Shown piece by piece: positions 7,654-16,092 of a stretch of 64,000 nt of DNA. The position numbers and the translations under genes are program-made. Within the stretch, counting starts at the first letter, position 1. Each line of letters starts with the position of its first letter. The stretch spans positions 186,001 to 250,000 of the forward strand of contig NZ_FOUK01000001.1 of NCBI RefSeq assembly GCF_900114845.1, given 5' to 3'. Source of the DNA: Pimelobacter simplex. GTDB taxonomy: Bacteria > Actinomycetota > Actinomycetes > Propionibacteriales > Nocardioidaceae. The notes beneath the pieces were generated by a model. That model made no database searches, was not told the DNA's origin, and worked only from the letters and a program-made list of their open reading frames with translations.

Positions 7654-8661
7654 ATGACCTCACGAGACCGACGCAGAATCTCCCCCCTCGCCGTCGCGGC
7701 GTCCCTCCTCACCGCCTTCCTGGTGGCCTTCGCGTCCCCCGCGCACGCCGCGGGGGAGTGGCAGGACGGCAGCAGCCAGTCCGACACGATCCTCGACTGC
7801 GCGACCCGCCTCCCCGCCACCGGTGTCACCGCGAACACCGGCTGGTGGTCGCCGACCGGCCAGGTCCCCAAGGTCGGTGAGCCGTTCCTCCTGCACGGCT
7901 ACATCGGGCTGGTCGGGCTGCCGTGCAGCAGCGGGGTGGCCGTCCTGCCCGAGCTGCTCTTCGACGAGACGGCGTTCGGCTACCCCGACGAGCCGGTCAA
8001 GTGGGGCATCAACGAGATCGACGACCCGACGCCCACCTTCTCGACCGACCCGGTCCAGCTGACCCGGGGCCCGAACGGCGGCATCGCGATCGCCTCGGTG
8101 AACGGCCGGGCGATCACGCTGGAGCGCGGTCAGATCTTCGAGTTCCAGGTCCCGGTCGTCGCCAAGCGCGCCCTCAAGGGGACGGCGACGCCCGCGCCCA
8201 GCTGCCCGGAGCGGACCGCCGGCACCCGGCCGTGCGCGGTCGCGAGCTCCGGTGACCACCTGCAGGTCGCGTTCAAGGTGAACGGGCACGGCGGCAACAA
8301 GACCTACGTGACGCCGTACGTGCCGCTCTTCGCGGCCGCCACCGGTGGGACGGGTGGCGGTGTCGTGGCGAAGGTCGCCTCGACCACCAGCGCGAGCTAC
8401 CAGGTGGCGGCCCGCAAGAAGGGCAGGGCGACCATCACCGTCCGGGCGGGCAAGACGCCTACCGGGCAGGTCGTCGTCCGGGACCTCGCGCGCCGGGGCC
8501 GCATCGTCGCCCGGGCCACGCTCACCGCCGGCCACCGCGGCGTCGTCCGCGTCGTCGTGGCCAAGCTCGGCAAGGGCAAGCACCGCCTCGTCGCCCAGTA
8601 CGCCGGCTCGTCGACCGTGAAGCCGTCGGCCTCCGCCGCGAAGTCGATCCGGCTGCGCTGA
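7654..8661 (+). CDS. Secreted protein with a C-terminal Ig-like domain
   Basis: A 335-residue exported protein. A Sec signal peptide covers about 1-32: an Arg-rich start, a hydrophobic core LAVAASLLTAFLVAFA and cleavage after AHA. The middle part (about 33-235) has four conserved Cys positions, possibly two disulfides, and no family I recognise. The C-terminal 90 residues read as a bacterial Ig-like domain of the kind that ends many actinobacterial surface proteins (TITVRAGKTPTGQVVVRD ... KHRLVAQYAGS). There is no membrane anchor or sorting signal, so it is probably released or loosely wall-associated. It follows the two-component system directly, and phased repeats in its promoter suggest it belongs to that regulon. 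The function is unknown. Confidence 0.8.
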   Translation: MTSRDRRRISPLAVAASLLTAFLVAFASPAHAAGEWQDGSSQSDTILDCATRLPATGVTANTGWWSPTGQVPKVGEPFLLHGYIGLVGLPCSSGVAVLPELLFDETAFGYPDEPVKWGINEIDDPTPTFSTDPVQLTRGPNGGIAIASVNGRAITLERGQIFEFQVPVVAKRALKGTATPAPSCPERTAGTRPCAVASSGDHLQVAFKVNGHGGNKTYVTPYVPLFAAATGGTGGGVVAKVASTTSASYQVAARKKGRATITVRAGKTPTGQVVVRDLARRGRIVARATLTAGHRGVVRVVVAKLGKGKHRLVAQYAGSSTVKPSASAAKSIRLR

Positions 8662-8667
8662 GCGCCC

Positions 8668-8711
8668 GGACCGGTCCTCCGTACATCCCGGGATGTACGG
8701 AGGACCGGTCC
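8668..8711. repeat. Perfect 44-bp palindrome between two genes
   Basis: The two 22-base arms are exactly complementary with no loop, centred between 8689 and 8690 (core TACATCCCGGGATGTA). It starts 7 nt after the secreted protein stop and lies about 30 bp upstream of the TAGCGT box (8743-8748) of the hydrolase gene. There is no T-run, so a standard intrinsic terminator is unlikely. It may be an operator for a dimeric regulator, possibly the NarL-type regulator encoded downstream, or a cruciform-type terminator. Confidence 0.75.
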
Positions 8712-8742
8712 CGCGGCGGATGATCGGCGCCGCCCGGCGCCC

Positions 8743-8748
8743 TAGCGT
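8743..8748 (+). promoter_or_regulatory. Probable -10 box of the alpha/beta hydrolase gene
   Basis: TAGCGT ends 8 nt before the GTG start at 8757 and no Shine-Dalgarno sequence lies between, so the transcript is probably leaderless. The same hexamer at almost the same distance precedes the genes at 4967 and 7654. Confidence 0.5.
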
Positions 8749-8756
8749 CGTTCGAC

Positions 8757-10073
8757 GTGACGACGACCTCGCCCCCGGCCCCGACGGCCTCTGTCTCCCT
8801 GCTCCGCCGTGCCGCTGCCGTGCTGGTGATCGTGCTCGGCGTGGTCGCCGGCCTCGCCGCCGGCGGCCTGATGATCGCGCTGGCGGCGTCCGTCGTGCCG
8901 CTGCCCGTGGTCTTCCTCGGCGCCGGTGCCGTGACCCTGCTCGTGGTCTCGGCGCTGGTGGTCCGGCTGGCGCTGGTGGTCGGCGGTGGCCGGCGCCGCG
9001 GCTGGCGGCCCGCTCTGGTCAGCGGTGTCGCGTGGACGCTGCTCGTCGGCGTGGCGTTCGGCCTGCTGTTCCTGCGGCCGTTCCCGGAGATGGCGCACCA
9101 GCCGGTGCCGGCCGGCGTCCGGTTCTGGAAGCTGGACGACGGCAGCCGGCTGGCCTACGTCGCCAGCCCGGCCACGACGGCCGTCCGCAAGCCGACGCCG
9201 GTGGTCTTCCTGCACGGTGGGCCGGGCACGCCGGGCGAGGGCCTGCCGTTCGGGACGGCCGAGCTCAACGCGGCCGGGTACGACGTCTACAGCTACGACC
9301 AGATCGGGGCCGGACGGTCCACCCGGCTCGACGACGTCACCGGCTACACGGTGGCGCGCAACGTCGCCGACCTCGAGGCGGTGCGGAAGCAGGTCGGTGC
9401 CGACCAGATGGTGCTGATCGGCCAGTCCTGGGGCGGGTCCCTGGCCGCCCAGTACCTGGCCGCGCACCCGGACCGGGTGGCGAAGGTGGCGTTCACCTCG
9501 CCCGGCGAGATCTGGCCGGAGGCGCACCCGGACACGGAGGTCTCGCCCTGGGGCGAGCTGACCGGCGCCAACCGGGAGCGGTACGACGAGCTGGTGTCCA
9601 GCCCCCGCTTCCTCCTGCAGGCGCTCCTGCTGTCGAGCAACCCGCAGGCGGCGCACCGCCTCGTCGGCGACGCCGAGTCCGACGCGCGGATGCACGAGAT
9701 CGCCGTGACCGGTCGCGACCTCGGCGGCTGCCCGGGCGGCCCGCCGGGTGAGGGCGAGGTGCACCAGAACCCCCAGGGCTTCTACACGAACCAGCTCACC
9801 AACGCCGACTTCGACACCATCGCGGACCCGCGCCCGGTGCTCCGCGAGATCCGCACCCCCGCGCTGGTGCTGCGCGCCGAGTGCGACTACGTGCCGTGGA
9901 TCGACACCCGCGAGTACCGCGACACCCTGCCGGAGGCGACGCTCGTCTACGTCCCCGGCGCCGGGCACGGCATCACGGGGGAGGCCGGACCGGCGTACCT
10001 GCGGGCGATCCTGGCCTTCCTGGACGGCGACCGGCTGGCCGGCTACACCGGAGCCGGCGACCCGGCCCGGTGA
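8757..10073 (+). CDS. Membrane-anchored alpha/beta hydrolase (proline-iminopeptidase type)
   Basis: A 438-residue protein. Three or four hydrophobic segments (about 15-45, 46-76, 86-106) precede an alpha/beta hydrolase domain that probably faces outside. The domain has the oxyanion motif HGGPG (153-157), typical of proline iminopeptidases, and the nucleophile elbow GQSWGG with Ser224. Catalytic Asp is probably in AECDYVPW and His in GAGHG near the C-terminus. Family members cleave N-terminal proline peptides or small esters; the substrate here cannot be told. It is convergent with the NarL-type two-component system that ends 8 bp downstream. Such hydrolases are often the target of the adjacent system, and the 44-bp palindrome upstream is a possible operator. 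Confidence 0.88.
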   Translation: MTTTSPPAPTASVSLLRRAAAVLVIVLGVVAGLAAGGLMIALAASVVPLPVVFLGAGAVTLLVVSALVVRLALVVGGGRRRGWRPALVSGVAWTLLVGVAFGLLFLRPFPEMAHQPVPAGVRFWKLDDGSRLAYVASPATTAVRKPTPVVFLHGGPGTPGEGLPFGTAELNAAGYDVYSYDQIGAGRSTRLDDVTGYTVARNVADLEAVRKQVGADQMVLIGQSWGGSLAAQYLAAHPDRVAKVAFTSPGEIWPEAHPDTEVSPWGELTGANRERYDELVSSPRFLLQALLLSSNPQAAHRLVGDAESDARMHEIAVTGRDLGGCPGGPPGEGEVHQNPQGFYTNQLTNADFDTIADPRPVLREIRTPALVLRAECDYVPWIDTREYRDTLPEATLVYVPGAGHGITGEAGPAYLRAILAFLDGDRLAGYTGAGDPAR

Positions 10074-10080
10074 GCACGGG

Positions 10081-10737
10081 TCAGCCGGGGCGGACCAGTC
10101 CGGACCGGTAGCCGATGATGACCAGCTGGACCCGGTCCCGGGCGCCGAGCTTGGTGAGGATCCGGCTGACGTGGGTCTTGGCGGTGGCGTGGCTGATGTG
10201 AAGGTCGGCGGCCAGCTCGGCGTTGCTGCGGCCCTCGGCGACCTTGACCAGGATCTCCCGCTCGCGCTCGGTCAGCCGGTCCAGGGCCGGGTCCGGCGTG
10301 ACGGGGGCCGCGGGCGGCGTCCAGGTCGCGGCGATCCGGCGGGCGATGGCCGGCGCCAGCAGCGCCTCGCCGGCCGCCACGGTGCGGATGCCCTGCAGCA
10401 GCGCGGGCGCCTCGAAGTCCTTCAGCAGGTAGCCGCTGGCGCCGTACCTCAGCGCGGCCAGCACCGAGTCGTCGCTGTCGTAGCTCGTGAGCACGATGAT
10501 CCGGGTGGCGGCGAGGTCGGGGTCGGCGGCGATCGTCCGGGTCGCGGCCAGGCCGTCGCCACCGGGCATCTTGAGGTCCATCAGGACGACGTCCGGCCGC
10601 AGCTGTCCTGCCAGCCGGACGGCGGCCGGGCCGTCCCCGGCCTCGCCGGCCACCTCGAGGTCCGGCTCGGCCTCGATCAGCGACCGCAGCCCGGACCGGG
10701 CCAGCTGGTGGTCGTCGACCACGAGCACGCTGATCAC
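10081..10737 (-). CDS. NarL/LuxR family response regulator
   Basis: A 218-residue regulator. The receiver domain (1-120) has VDDH at 7-10, phospho-acceptor Asp54 in VLMDLKMPGGDG, and Lys in YLLKDFEAP. A C-terminal LuxR helix-turn-helix (about 150-212) reads LTEREREILVKVAEGRSNAELAADLHIS. The GTG at 10737 overlaps the stop of the upstream kinase gene, giving translational coupling. The long in-frame extension into the kinase gene is not used. It is convergent with the alpha/beta hydrolase gene, which is a plausible target. Confidence 0.95.
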   Translation of the reverse strand: MISVLVVDDHQLARSGLRSLIEAEPDLEVAGEAGDGPAAVRLAGQLRPDVVLMDLKMPGGDGLAATRTIAADPDLAATRIIVLTSYDSDDSVLAALRYGASGYLLKDFEAPALLQGIRTVAAGEALLAPAIARRIAATWTPPAAPVTPDPALDRLTEREREILVKVAEGRSNAELAADLHISHATAKTHVSRILTKLGARDRVQLVIIGYRSGLVRPG

Positions 10738-11861
10738 GGGCGGTCCTCGCGCGGCACGGTGGCGGTGAGCCGGAGGCCGCCGCCGGGGCCGGTGCCCACG
10801 TCGAGCGTGCCGCCGACCAGGTCGAGGCGCTCGCGCATGCCGCGCAGCCCGTAGCCCTCGACCGGTCCGCCGGCCGGCGGCCCGGCGCCGTCGTCGGCGA
10901 CGCTGAGCGTCAGCCGGTCCGGCTGCCAGTCGAGCACGACCCGCACGTGGTCGGCCTGGGCGTGCCGGCGGGCATTGGTGAGCGCCTCCTGGGTCACCCG
11001 CACGAGGGTAAGCCCGGCCAGCGGGTCGTAGCCGCCCGGTGTGCCGGTGATCTCGAGCGTGGCCACCGGTCCGTCGACGGCGCTGGCCGCGACCAGTGCG
11101 GCGAGGTCGTCGAGGCTCGCGGGCCGGGCCGGCTCGCGCTCGGAGCTGCGCAGCAGGCCCAGCAGCTCGCGGATCTCGCGTGACGCACCGACGCTCGCGG
11201 TGCGGATCTGCTCCAGTGCCTCGCGGGCCGCCGCCGGCCGGTCGTCGTACAGGTGCAGGCCGACGGTCGCCTGCATCGACACCGACTCGATCGACTGCGC
11301 GATCACGTCGTGCAGGTCCCGCGCGATCGCGGCCCGCTCGTCGGCCACCCGGCGCTCGATCGCCGCCTGGTGCGCGGCGTGGTCGGCGTCCGCCCGCGCC
11401 TGCAGCAGCGACCGGCGGATGCCGATCGCGCGGCCGACGGCGAACGCCAGCGCGAGCCAGCCGATCGTGGAGATCACGCCACCCGGCTCGTCCGCCTTCC
11501 ACCACGCTGCCGCGAAGGCCGGGACACCTGCCGCCACCGCCCACCCCGCCGCCCGCCAGGGCCGCTCCAGCGCCCCGACGATGCCGACGGCGGTCGCGAA
11601 CGCCAGCAGGAACGGGCCGTCCAGCAGTGCCGCGATCGGGGTCAGCTGACCGACGAGACCGAGCAGCCCGATCAGCACCATCGCCGGCACGGCGTACCGC
11701 CGCCGTCCCACCAGCGGGACGGCGCACGCCAGGCCGAACACCGCTGCCGCGAGCTGGTCGCGACCGCTCGCCGGGTGCCCGAGCAGGGTGGCCAGGCCCA
11801 GCAGCCAGATCGCCAGCGCGAGCAGCAGATCGCCCCGGCGGTGGCGCGGCGAGGTGGTCAT
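10734..11861 (-). CDS. Sensor histidine kinase, HisKA_3 type
   Basis: A 375-residue kinase for the NarL-type regulator. About five hydrophobic helices fill residues 10-150, with very short external loops, so it probably senses from within the membrane. A coiled segment leads to the dimerisation and phospho-acceptor motif ERAAIARDLHDVIAQS with His184. The HATPase domain follows (VTQEALTNARRHAQA, VADDGAG, GYGLRGMRERL). Revcomp TAGACT 10 nt before the ATG is the likely -10 box (bases 11872-11877). It heads a two-gene operon with the response regulator. Confidence 0.94.
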   Translation of the reverse strand: MTTSPRHRRGDLLLALAIWLLGLATLLGHPASGRDQLAAAVFGLACAVPLVGRRRYAVPAMVLIGLLGLVGQLTPIAALLDGPFLLAFATAVGIVGALERPWRAAGWAVAAGVPAFAAAWWKADEPGGVISTIGWLALAFAVGRAIGIRRSLLQARADADHAAHQAAIERRVADERAAIARDLHDVIAQSIESVSMQATVGLHLYDDRPAAAREALEQIRTASVGASREIRELLGLLRSSEREPARPASLDDLAALVAASAVDGPVATLEITGTPGGYDPLAGLTLVRVTQEALTNARRHAQADHVRVVLDWQPDRLTLSVADDGAGPPAGGPVEGYGLRGMRERLDLVGGTLDVGTGPGGGLRLTATVPREDRP

Positions 11862-11888
11862 GGTGCGCCCGAGTCTAGGGCGCCATGA

Positions 11889-12926
11889 TCAGCGCAAGGT
11901 GAGCGTCAGCGTCCCCTCGACCTTGTCCCAGTCGGACGTCGTCCCCTGCTCCGCGACCCAGCCGACCACGCGGTAGGTGATCGCGTGCGTCGTGCTGGCC
12001 ACCTGCTTGAGCTCGATGTCGCTCACGTCGAGCCCGGTGCCGGTGGTGGTCCGGGAGGTGTTGTCGCACGGGAACTCGCCCTGCCCGGTCTGCTTGCTGG
12101 TCTCGGTCCAGTCGGCGCGCATGAACAGGCCGACCCGGACGCCGCTCAGATCTGTGCGCGTGAAGTGCCCGAAGATGTCGTCGGTGAAGCGGTCGCCGGT
12201 GTAGCGCAGCGTCCCACCGCCGGCCTCATCACGCTCCCGGTCGTACACGCACGACGGCGTCACCTCGCGCCCGACCACCGACCCGTTGCGCGCGTACGTG
12301 CTGCCGGTGCTGGCGAACCGCGGGTTGGCGCGCGGGCCGTCGATCTTCATGGAGATCGACGCCGTCGCCGTGTGCCGCCAGGTCTCGACCCGTCCGGTGG
12401 CCGGATCGGTGCGCTGTCCCTGGTCGACGAACGTGAGCCGGCCGACCAGGGCCGCGTGCAGTGCCGTGTCGACCTCCACTTGGGTCTTCGCGGCCTGGCA
12501 GTTGTTGCCCTCCTTGGTCTCCTTCACCCGTTGGGTCGCGTCCGCGCAGGCGATCACCCAGTACTTCCCGTCGGCGGTCCCCCACGGGACGTCGACCCGG
12601 CCGCTGACCGCCCGCTTCTTGCGGGCCTTGACCTTGGGCACGGGCACCGTGCCGGCGCTGATGTCGCCGGCGCCGCGGAGCCGGTCCTTGGAGAGGTAGA
12701 AGCGCAGCGAGCTCGGCTTCGCCGCCGCCCGGCCCTTGTTGGCGACGGTCGCGCCGAGGTTGAAGCGGCTGCCGTGCCGCACCTTCGCCGGCGGCGAGCC
12801 CACCGCGGAGACGACGAGGTCGGCGCGCGGCGCGGCCGCGCCGGCGTCCGGTCCGGTTCCGACCGTCACCAGTGATGCGCCGAGCACCGTGAGGGCAGCC
12901 GCGGCCGCCGTCCGTCGAGCCTGCAT
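11889..12926 (-). CDS. Secreted CARDB-domain protein
   Basis: A 345-residue exported protein. The signal peptide spans about 1-32 (MQARRTAAAAALTVLGASLV, cleavage near GAAA). Residues about 35-155 form a CARDB (adhesin-like beta-sandwich) domain: ADLVVSAVGSPPAKVRHGSRF, then VKETKEGNNC near its end. The remaining 190 residues are a Cys-containing, beta-rich region with no family I recognise. I chose the ATG at 12926 because GAGGACG lies about 9 nt upstream and a signal peptide follows; an in-frame extension upstream lacks both. There is no membrane anchor. CARDB domains usually mediate surface adhesion or protein contacts. It is divergent from the NTF2-like gene across a gap that holds one copy of the ACCCCCGAANGG element. 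Confidence 0.85.
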   Translation of the reverse strand: MQARRTAAAAALTVLGASLVTVGTGPDAGAAAPRADLVVSAVGSPPAKVRHGSRFNLGATVANKGRAAAKPSSLRFYLSKDRLRGAGDISAGTVPVPKVKARKKRAVSGRVDVPWGTADGKYWVIACADATQRVKETKEGNNCQAAKTQVEVDTALHAALVGRLTFVDQGQRTDPATGRVETWRHTATASISMKIDGPRANPRFASTGSTYARNGSVVGREVTPSCVYDRERDEAGGGTLRYTGDRFTDDIFGHFTRTDLSGVRVGLFMRADWTETSKQTGQGEFPCDNTSRTTTGTGLDVSDIELKQVASTTHAITYRVVGWVAEQGTTSDWDKVEGTLTLTLR

Positions 12927-13194
12927 GCTTCTCGTCCTCTTCTGCCGTCCGTCAGTTGTCGGGGCGACGATGCAGGTCCGGGCGGCCCGGGCGGCAGGGC
13001 CAGGCGTCCCGGATGTCCCGGACACCGCTCCGGGCGCGCGCTGCCGACCCCCGAAAGGAGGGCAATCGACCGGTCGTCCGGCTGCCAGGCCGCCGGACGG
13101 GCCGGGCTCCGGCAGGATGCTGGGGTTGTCGAGGTACCAGGGAGGAACCTCGAGCGGCGTGCCGTTCGTGGGGCCGCAACAAGGGGGGAAAGCC
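12927..13194. promoter_or_regulatory. 268-bp divergent intergenic region with hairpin element copy 1
   Basis: ACCCCCGAAAGGAGGGCAAT lies at 13047-13066 (stem CCCCC/GGAGGG around a GAAA loop) and CAGGATGC at 13113-13120, 66 bases after the start of the element. An almost identical pair with 67-base spacing occurs at 17883 and 17950. The element start is 148 nt upstream of the NTF2-like gene. No coding sequence is apparent in the region. Confidence 0.55.
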
Positions 13195-13530
13195 ATGACC
13201 ACGCAGATGCCCGAGCCCGTCGCCACACTGGTCGACGCCGTGAACGCCCACGACGAGGATGCCTTCCTGGCGTGCTTCGCCGAGGACGGCTACGTCGACG
13301 ACTGGGGCCGCGTGTTCCGCGGCCGCACGGCGATCGACGGGTGGAGCAGCAAGGAGCTGATCGGTGCCCACGGCACCCTGTCCATCTGGTCGGTGGCGAC
13401 CACCGAGACCGGGAACGTGGTCGTCGTCGGCGACTGGCGCAGCACCCATGCCAACGGCGTCAGCCGCTTCGAGTTCGAGGTGGCCGGCGGTGAGGTCACC
13501 TCGATGACCATCCGCGACGGCGAGGCCTGA
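13195..13530 (+). CDS. SnoaL/NTF2-like small protein
   Basis: A 111-residue protein of the NTF2-like (SnoaL) alpha+beta cone fold. The opening helix PVATLVDAVNAHDEDAFLACFAEDGYVDDWGRVFRGR is the classic N-terminus, and beta strands with FEFEVAGGEVTSMTIRDG close the cone. Members are small hydrolases or isomerases, or binding proteins; no catalytic residues single one out. The ATG at 13195 is preceded by the strong ribosome site AAGGGGGG at about -13 to -6, which fixes the start over longer in-frame alternatives. The LtrA gene follows 4 nt later, probably in the same transcript. Confidence 0.85.
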   Translation: MTTQMPEPVATLVDAVNAHDEDAFLACFAEDGYVDDWGRVFRGRTAIDGWSSKELIGAHGTLSIWSVATTETGNVVVVGDWRSTHANGVSRFEFEVAGGEVTSMTIRDGEA

Positions 13531-13534
13531 GCCG

Positions 13535-14788
13535 GTGGACGAGAGCGGTTCCCTGCGCCACCGCTCCCGCCGGATGCTCGGCCGCGACCCGCACGAGGAG
13601 CACCGGGTGGCAACGCCGCTCGAGCTGCTCTTCGACCTGACGTTCGTCGTCGCCTTCGGCACCGCCGCCAACGAGCTGGCCCACGCGCTCTCCGCGGACC
13701 ACGTCGCCGGCGGCATCGTCGCGTTCGGCTTCGCGACCTTCGGCGTCACCTGGGCGTGGATCAACTTCACCTGGTTCGCGTCTGCCTACGACACCGACGA
13801 CTGGATCTACCGGCTCACCACGATGCTGCAGATGGTGGGCGTGCTGATCTTCGCGATCGGGCTGCACCCCATGTTCACGTCCGTCACCGAGCACGGCGAG
13901 ACGTTGGACAACGACGTCATGGTGGCGGGGTACGTCGTGATGCGCGTGGCGATGATCCTGCAGTGGTGGCGCGCTGCCCGGCAGGACGAGAGCCGGCGCG
14001 ACGTGTGCCGGACCTACATCGTCTCGATCGCGATCGCCCAGGTCCTGTGGTGCGTCCTGGCCCTCGTCGACCTCCCCGTGGGGACGACGTTCGCGCTCAT
14101 GGTGATCCCGTTCCTCGTCGAGATCGGCGGCCCGGCGTACGCGGAGACCCGGCGGGGTGGGACGCCCTGGCACGCCCACCACATCGCCGAGCGCTACAGC
14201 CTGATGGTCATCATCACGCTCGGCGAGGGGATGATCGGCACGATGGCGGCGATCAACGCCCTCGCCGTCGACGGCCTGACGTGGCGCATCGCGCTGTTCG
14301 CACTCGCGGGGACGGCACTCACGTTCGGCATCTGGTGGTGCTACTTCGTCGTCCCGGTGGGGGAGATCCTGCACGCGCGGCGGGAGCGCTCCTTCGGCTT
14401 CGGGTACGGCGCGATGGGACTCTTCGGCAGCATCGTCGCCATCGGTGCGGGGCTGCACGTCGCGGCCTACTACCTCGAGGGGGCGTCGAAGCTCGACCGC
14501 ACGGCGACGGCGGTCGCGGTCGTCGTCCCGGTGGCGCTGTTCGTCGCCGTGTTCTACGCCGGCTACTGGTGGCTGACCCGGACCCTCGGGGGCTTCCACC
14601 TCGTCCTGCTGCTGCTCACGGCGGTCACGCTCGTCGTCCCGGTGCTGATGGCGAGCGCCGGCGCCGACCTGACCGGGTGCCTGCTCGTGCTGGCGTTGGC
14701 GCCGTGGGTGTCGGTCGTCGGCTACGAGACGGTCGGTCACCGGCACGTCCGCGGCGTGCTCGACGACCTCCGAACAGGGGCCATTTGA
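13535..14788 (+). CDS. ltrA: Low temperature requirement protein A (LtrA) family
   Basis: A 417-residue multi-pass membrane protein. The family N-terminus is clear: VATPLELLFDLTFVVAFGTAANELAH, followed by about ten to twelve hydrophobic helices. The conserved middle motif HIAERYSLMVIITLGEGMIG (around 215) is present. LtrA was named from Listeria, where it is needed for growth in the cold; its biochemical activity is not established. GTG start, 4 nt after the NTF2-like gene stop. The length is normal for the family. Confidence 0.92.
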   Translation: MDESGSLRHRSRRMLGRDPHEEHRVATPLELLFDLTFVVAFGTAANELAHALSADHVAGGIVAFGFATFGVTWAWINFTWFASAYDTDDWIYRLTTMLQMVGVLIFAIGLHPMFTSVTEHGETLDNDVMVAGYVVMRVAMILQWWRAARQDESRRDVCRTYIVSIAIAQVLWCVLALVDLPVGTTFALMVIPFLVEIGGPAYAETRRGGTPWHAHHIAERYSLMVIITLGEGMIGTMAAINALAVDGLTWRIALFALAGTALTFGIWWCYFVVPVGEILHARRERSFGFGYGAMGLFGSIVAIGAGLHVAAYYLEGASKLDRTATAVAVVVPVALFVAVFYAGYWWLTRTLGGFHLVLLLLTAVTLVVPVLMASAGADLTGCLLVLALAPWVSVVGYETVGHRHVRGVLDDLRTGAI

Positions 14789-14806
14789 CGGTCCGTCCGG
14801 CCGGAT

Positions 14807-14822
14807 CGGGACGATCGTCCCG
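14807..14822. promoter_or_regulatory. 16-bp perfect palindrome upstream of the collagen operon
   Basis: CGGGACGATCGTCCCG reads the same on both strands and lies about 90 bp upstream of the collagen-like gene start, in the only noncoding gap before that operon. It may be an operator or a small hairpin; no regulator is encoded next to it. Confidence 0.45.
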
Positions 14823-14913
14823 GTTCTCGCAGCAGACTTCCTGACGGGGGAGATGTCCGGGCACCACACGTCCCTCCTTCCGGTCCGCGATGGAATCCAC
14901 GGAGAGGCACCTC

Positions 14914-16092
14914 ATGCCGCCACGTTCGGAATTGGGCTACCTGGCCACCTTCTCGGGGGTCATGACGCTCAGCATGCTTGCTGTCGGTCCCACCTACGCC
15001 GCGCCGGCGTCGCCGGCCGACGAGGGGGTGACCTGTGTTCTGCCGGAGGCGCCGCAGGGACAGTCCGGTCCCGACGGTGCCGACGGTGCCGCCGGCGATC
15101 CGGGCCCTCCCGGTGCCGCGGGCCCGGACGGTCCCCAGGGGCCGGCGGGGGCGAACGGTGCCCCCGGCGCGGCGGGTGCGCCCGGAGAGCCCGGCGCGCA
15201 AGGCCCTCCCGGGGAGCCGGGACCGCCCGGACCGCCGGGTGGGGGCCCGGGCCGGGCCGTGCACGCCGCACCGGGACCGATCGACTGCGCGGACGTCCCC
15301 GATGTCTGCGTGATGGTCGTTCCGGGCGCTGACGGCGTGGCCGGCCTCCCCGGTGTGCAGGGGCTGCCGGGACCGCAGGGCCCCCAGGGAGCGGTGGGAC
15401 CGCCGGGGCCCCGGGGCGAGGCGGGAGTCGACGGGACCGACGGTGCTCCTGGCGCACCCGGTGCTCCCGGACCGATGGGTCCGCCGGGACCGATGGGCCC
15501 GCCGGGAGCCGGCCCGTCGCGGGTGGTGCACGCCGTGGTGGCCGACGACTGTGCCGGCTTCGACCCTGCCTGCGTCGCGACCGTCGTGGGTGCGCCCGGT
15601 GCCCCGGGTGCGCCGGGGGCGACGGGGCCGGCCGGCGCGGCAGGTCCGGCGGGACCCACGGGTGCGGCCGGTCCCCGCGGCGTGCCGGGAGCCGACGGTG
15701 AGGACGGCCCCAGCGGTCCGGAGGGCGAGACCGGTCCGGCCGGAGCGCCGGGAGCGCCGGGGGAGCCCGGGCCGCCCGGAGCCGGTCCGAGCCGCGTGGT
15801 CCACGCGCTCGCCGCGACGAGCGGCACGGTCGAGACCTTCCCGTCGTCCTGCGCGCCGGACGACGGCGCGGTCGGCGGCGAGACCGACGGCTCCGACGGC
15901 TCCGACGGGTCCGGCGACGGCACGGTCGGGGCCGTGGACGACTCCTCCGGTGGCGGCTCGGCGCTGCCGGCGACGGGCTCGGCCGCGTCCACGCTGGGGA
16001 TGCTGACGCTGGGCAGCGTGATGACGGCCGCCGGTGTCGTCGTGGTCCGGCGCAGCCGCGGCCACGGCCGCAGCGAGGAGCAGGGCGCGTGA
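14914..16092 (+). CDS. Collagen-like, LPXTG-anchored surface protein
   Basis: A 392-residue exported collagen-like protein. A signal peptide covers about 1-31. Three uninterrupted Gly-X-Y blocks follow, each of about 20 triplets with many Y-position prolines (GPP, GAP, GEP). Each block ends in a repeated linker of the form GxGPxRxVHA. A 20-35 residue non-collagenous segment with one or two Cys follows each. A Ser/Asp/Gly-rich spacer leads to LPATG, a hydrophobic helix and the basic tail [14 protein letters not shown], a canonical sortase sorting signal. I chose the ATG at 14914 because GGAGAGG lies 6 nt upstream, rather than the ATG 24 nt earlier. Its stop overlaps the start of the 2OG-Fe(II) oxygenase gene, and a metzincin-type gene follows, suggesting dedicated modification and processing. 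Confidence 0.93.
   Translation: MPPRSELGYLATFSGVMTLSMLAVGPTYAAPASPADEGVTCVLPEAPQGQSGPDGADGAAGDPGPPGAAGPDGPQGPAGANGAPGAAGAPGEPGAQGPPGEPGPPGPPGGGPGRAVHAAPGPIDCADVPDVCVMVVPGADGVAGLPGVQGLPGPQGPQGAVGPPGPRGEAGVDGTDGAPGAPGAPGPMGPPGPMGPPGAGPSRVVHAVVADDCAGFDPACVATVVGAPGAPGAPGATGPAGAAGPAGPTGAAGPRGVPGADGEDGPSGPEGETGPAGAPGAPGEPGPPGAGPSRVVHALAATSGTVETFPSSCAPDDGAVGGETDGSDGSDGSGDGTVGAVDDSSGGGSALPATGSAASTLGMLTLGSVMTAAGVVVVRRSRGHGRSEEQGA

Noticed and set aside
13047..13066. Hairpin element as a c-di-GMP (GEMM-I) riboswitch
   Set aside because: The GAAA loop and GGGCAA recall that class, but the conserved GGGACGCAAAGC segment and second helix are missing in all three copies.
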